Shown: one piece after another, positions 63,236 through 64,000 of the stretch
How positions within the stretch are numbered: the stretch's first letter is position 1
Layout of the letters: every line of letters starts with the position of its first letter
Assembly (NCBI RefSeq): GCF_000204195.1
Contig: NZ_AFBG01000016.1
Location: 1 to 64,000, forward strand
Length of the DNA: 64,000 nucleotides
Direction of reading: 5' to 3'
Source of the DNA: Acidovorax radicis N35
Lineage (GTDB): Bacteria; Pseudomonadota; Gammaproteobacteria; Burkholderiales; Burkholderiaceae_C
Position numbers and translations under genes: made by a program
Notes under the pieces: model-generated
Seen by the model: only the letters and a program-made list of their open reading frames with translations
What the model was told of the DNA's origin: nothing
Databases searched by the model: none

Positions 63236-64000
63236 CACCAGTTGGTCAGCGTACCGTCGTGCTGCAGGCGGTTGACCGGCAGGTAGGCACGTTTGTAGGG
63301 GTACTTGGCGGCCAAGGCCTCGTCGATGGTCACGCCGTGGCCCGGTGCCTCGCCGGGATGCATATAGCCGTCCTTGAAGCTGTAGGCGTGTGGGAACACG
63401 GCGTCGGTCTCGTCGGTGTGGCGCATGTATTCCTGGATGCCAAAGTTGGGCACCCACAGGTCAAAGTTGAGCGCGGCGCCCATACACACGGGCGACAAAT
63501 CGGTGGCGCCATGCGAGCCGGTGCGCACCTGGTAGAGCGCGGCTAGATCCGCAATGCGGCGCAGGTGGGTGATGCCGCCGGCGTGGACCACGGTGGTGCG
63601 GATGTAGTCGATCAGCTGGTTCTCGATCAGGTCCTTGCAGTCCCAGATGGTGTTGAAAATCTCGCCCACGGCCAGCGGCGTGGTGGTGTGCTGTCGGATC
63701 AGGCGGAAGGCCTCCTGGTTTTCGGCAGGCGTGGCGTCTTCCATCCAGAACAGGCGGTAGGGCTCCAGGTCTTTGCCTAAGCGGCCGGCCTCAATGGGGG
63801 TGAGGCGGTGGTGCACATCGTGCAGCAGGTGGATGTCTGGCCCCACGGCCGCGCGCACCTTGTCAAACAGCTCGGGCGTGTGGCGCAGGTATTTCTCGGT
63901 GGACCAGTCGTGCTCGCTGGGCAGGTCGGCATCGGCCGGTTCGTAGAACATGGTGCCGCGGCCCACGCCGTACACCTTCTCCAAACCCGGCACACCGCTT
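63235..64000 (-). CDS. Enolase-superfamily sugar-acid dehydratase, ManD-like (5' end beyond window)
   Basis: The visible C-terminal 254 or so residues show the mandelate-racemase/ManD pattern: [48 protein letters not shown], and [20 protein letters not shown]. These supply the Mg2+-binding carboxylates and the catalytic His. D-mannonate dehydratases of this family form KDG. The gene runs off the right edge of the window and leads the minus-strand operon with the UxuB-like, KdgK-like and Zn-dehydrogenase genes. Confidence 0.87.
   Translation of the reverse strand, partial: SGVPGLEKVYGVGRGTMFYEPADADLPSEHDWSTEKYLRHTPELFDKVRAAVGPDIHLLHDVHHRLTPIEAGRLGKDLEPYRLFWMEDATPAENQEAFRLIRQHTTTPLAVGEIFNTIWDCKDLIENQLIDYIRTTVVHAGGITHLRRIADLAALYQVRTGSHGATDLSPVCMGAALNFDLWVPNFGIQEYMRHTDETDAVFPHAYSFKDGYMHPGEAPGHGVTIDEALAAKYPYKRAYLPVNRLQHDGTLTNW

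Overview
The window looks like chromosome of a high-GC betaproteobacterium of the Burkholderiales, most likely Comamonadaceae (Acidovorax-like). The evidence is the MutS, UppP, MdtABC and Anbu sequences, plus a roughly 60-bp dispersed repeat with a 'GATAGCTGCTAGCGCTT' core that I associate with this family. No rRNA, tRNA or CRISPR array was seen.

Positions 1-24142 read as a genomic island or accessory region. It ends in a tyrosine integrase (22880-24142) with an excisionase-like gene and a small HTH gene beside it, and it abuts mutS with only 5 bp between the integrase stop and the mutS start. The island is a mosaic. It holds an IS21 end, a DoxX/HxlR pair, an EF-G paralogue and a decayed tyrosine recombinase. 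Next come about 6 kb of small, visibly AT-richer genes (KorA-like, T5orf172/GIY-YIG, zinc ribbon with an amber codon, DUF1353 lipoprotein, DUF4365), then a full IS66-family element and a Nudix hydrolase. Two TetR-controlled oxidoreductase/hydrolase clusters, a GFA protein and an IS3 remnant complete it. Several genes are broken, as expected of a region that has collected many insertions.

Positions 24148-64000 are conserved-looking chromosome. In order: mutS; a lipoprotein esterase; an Anbu proteasome-like peptidase; a hydrolase. Then a five-gene, tightly coupled operon encodes a CruF-like carotenoid protein, an MpaB-like oxygenase and three tandem membrane diguanylate cyclases (30218-38004). 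A BBE-type flavoprotein, a PAS-PAS-GGDEF cyclase, a MipA-like porin and UppP follow. Next is an MdtABC/NodT-type RND efflux operon (42945-52002, minus strand). Then come small membrane proteins, two hydrolases, and a 2TM/LytS/LytTR signalling operon (55922-58166). A LysE exporter and an orphan ABC ATPase come next. The window ends in a hexuronate/L-gulonate catabolic operon (59739-64000, minus strand, cut by the window end) whose products would convert L-gulonate to fructuronate, mannonate, KDG and KDPG.

The points most worth a second look are the dispersed repeat, copies of which lie inside reading frames (mutS, lytS, lytTR) and half of which lies exactly at the integrase/mutS junction; the triplicated diguanylate cyclase operon with differing I-sites; the CruF/MpaB pair; a perfect 37-bp palindrome beside the integrase; and an imperfect 40-bp direct repeat bracketing the 4.0-14.9 kb cassette.
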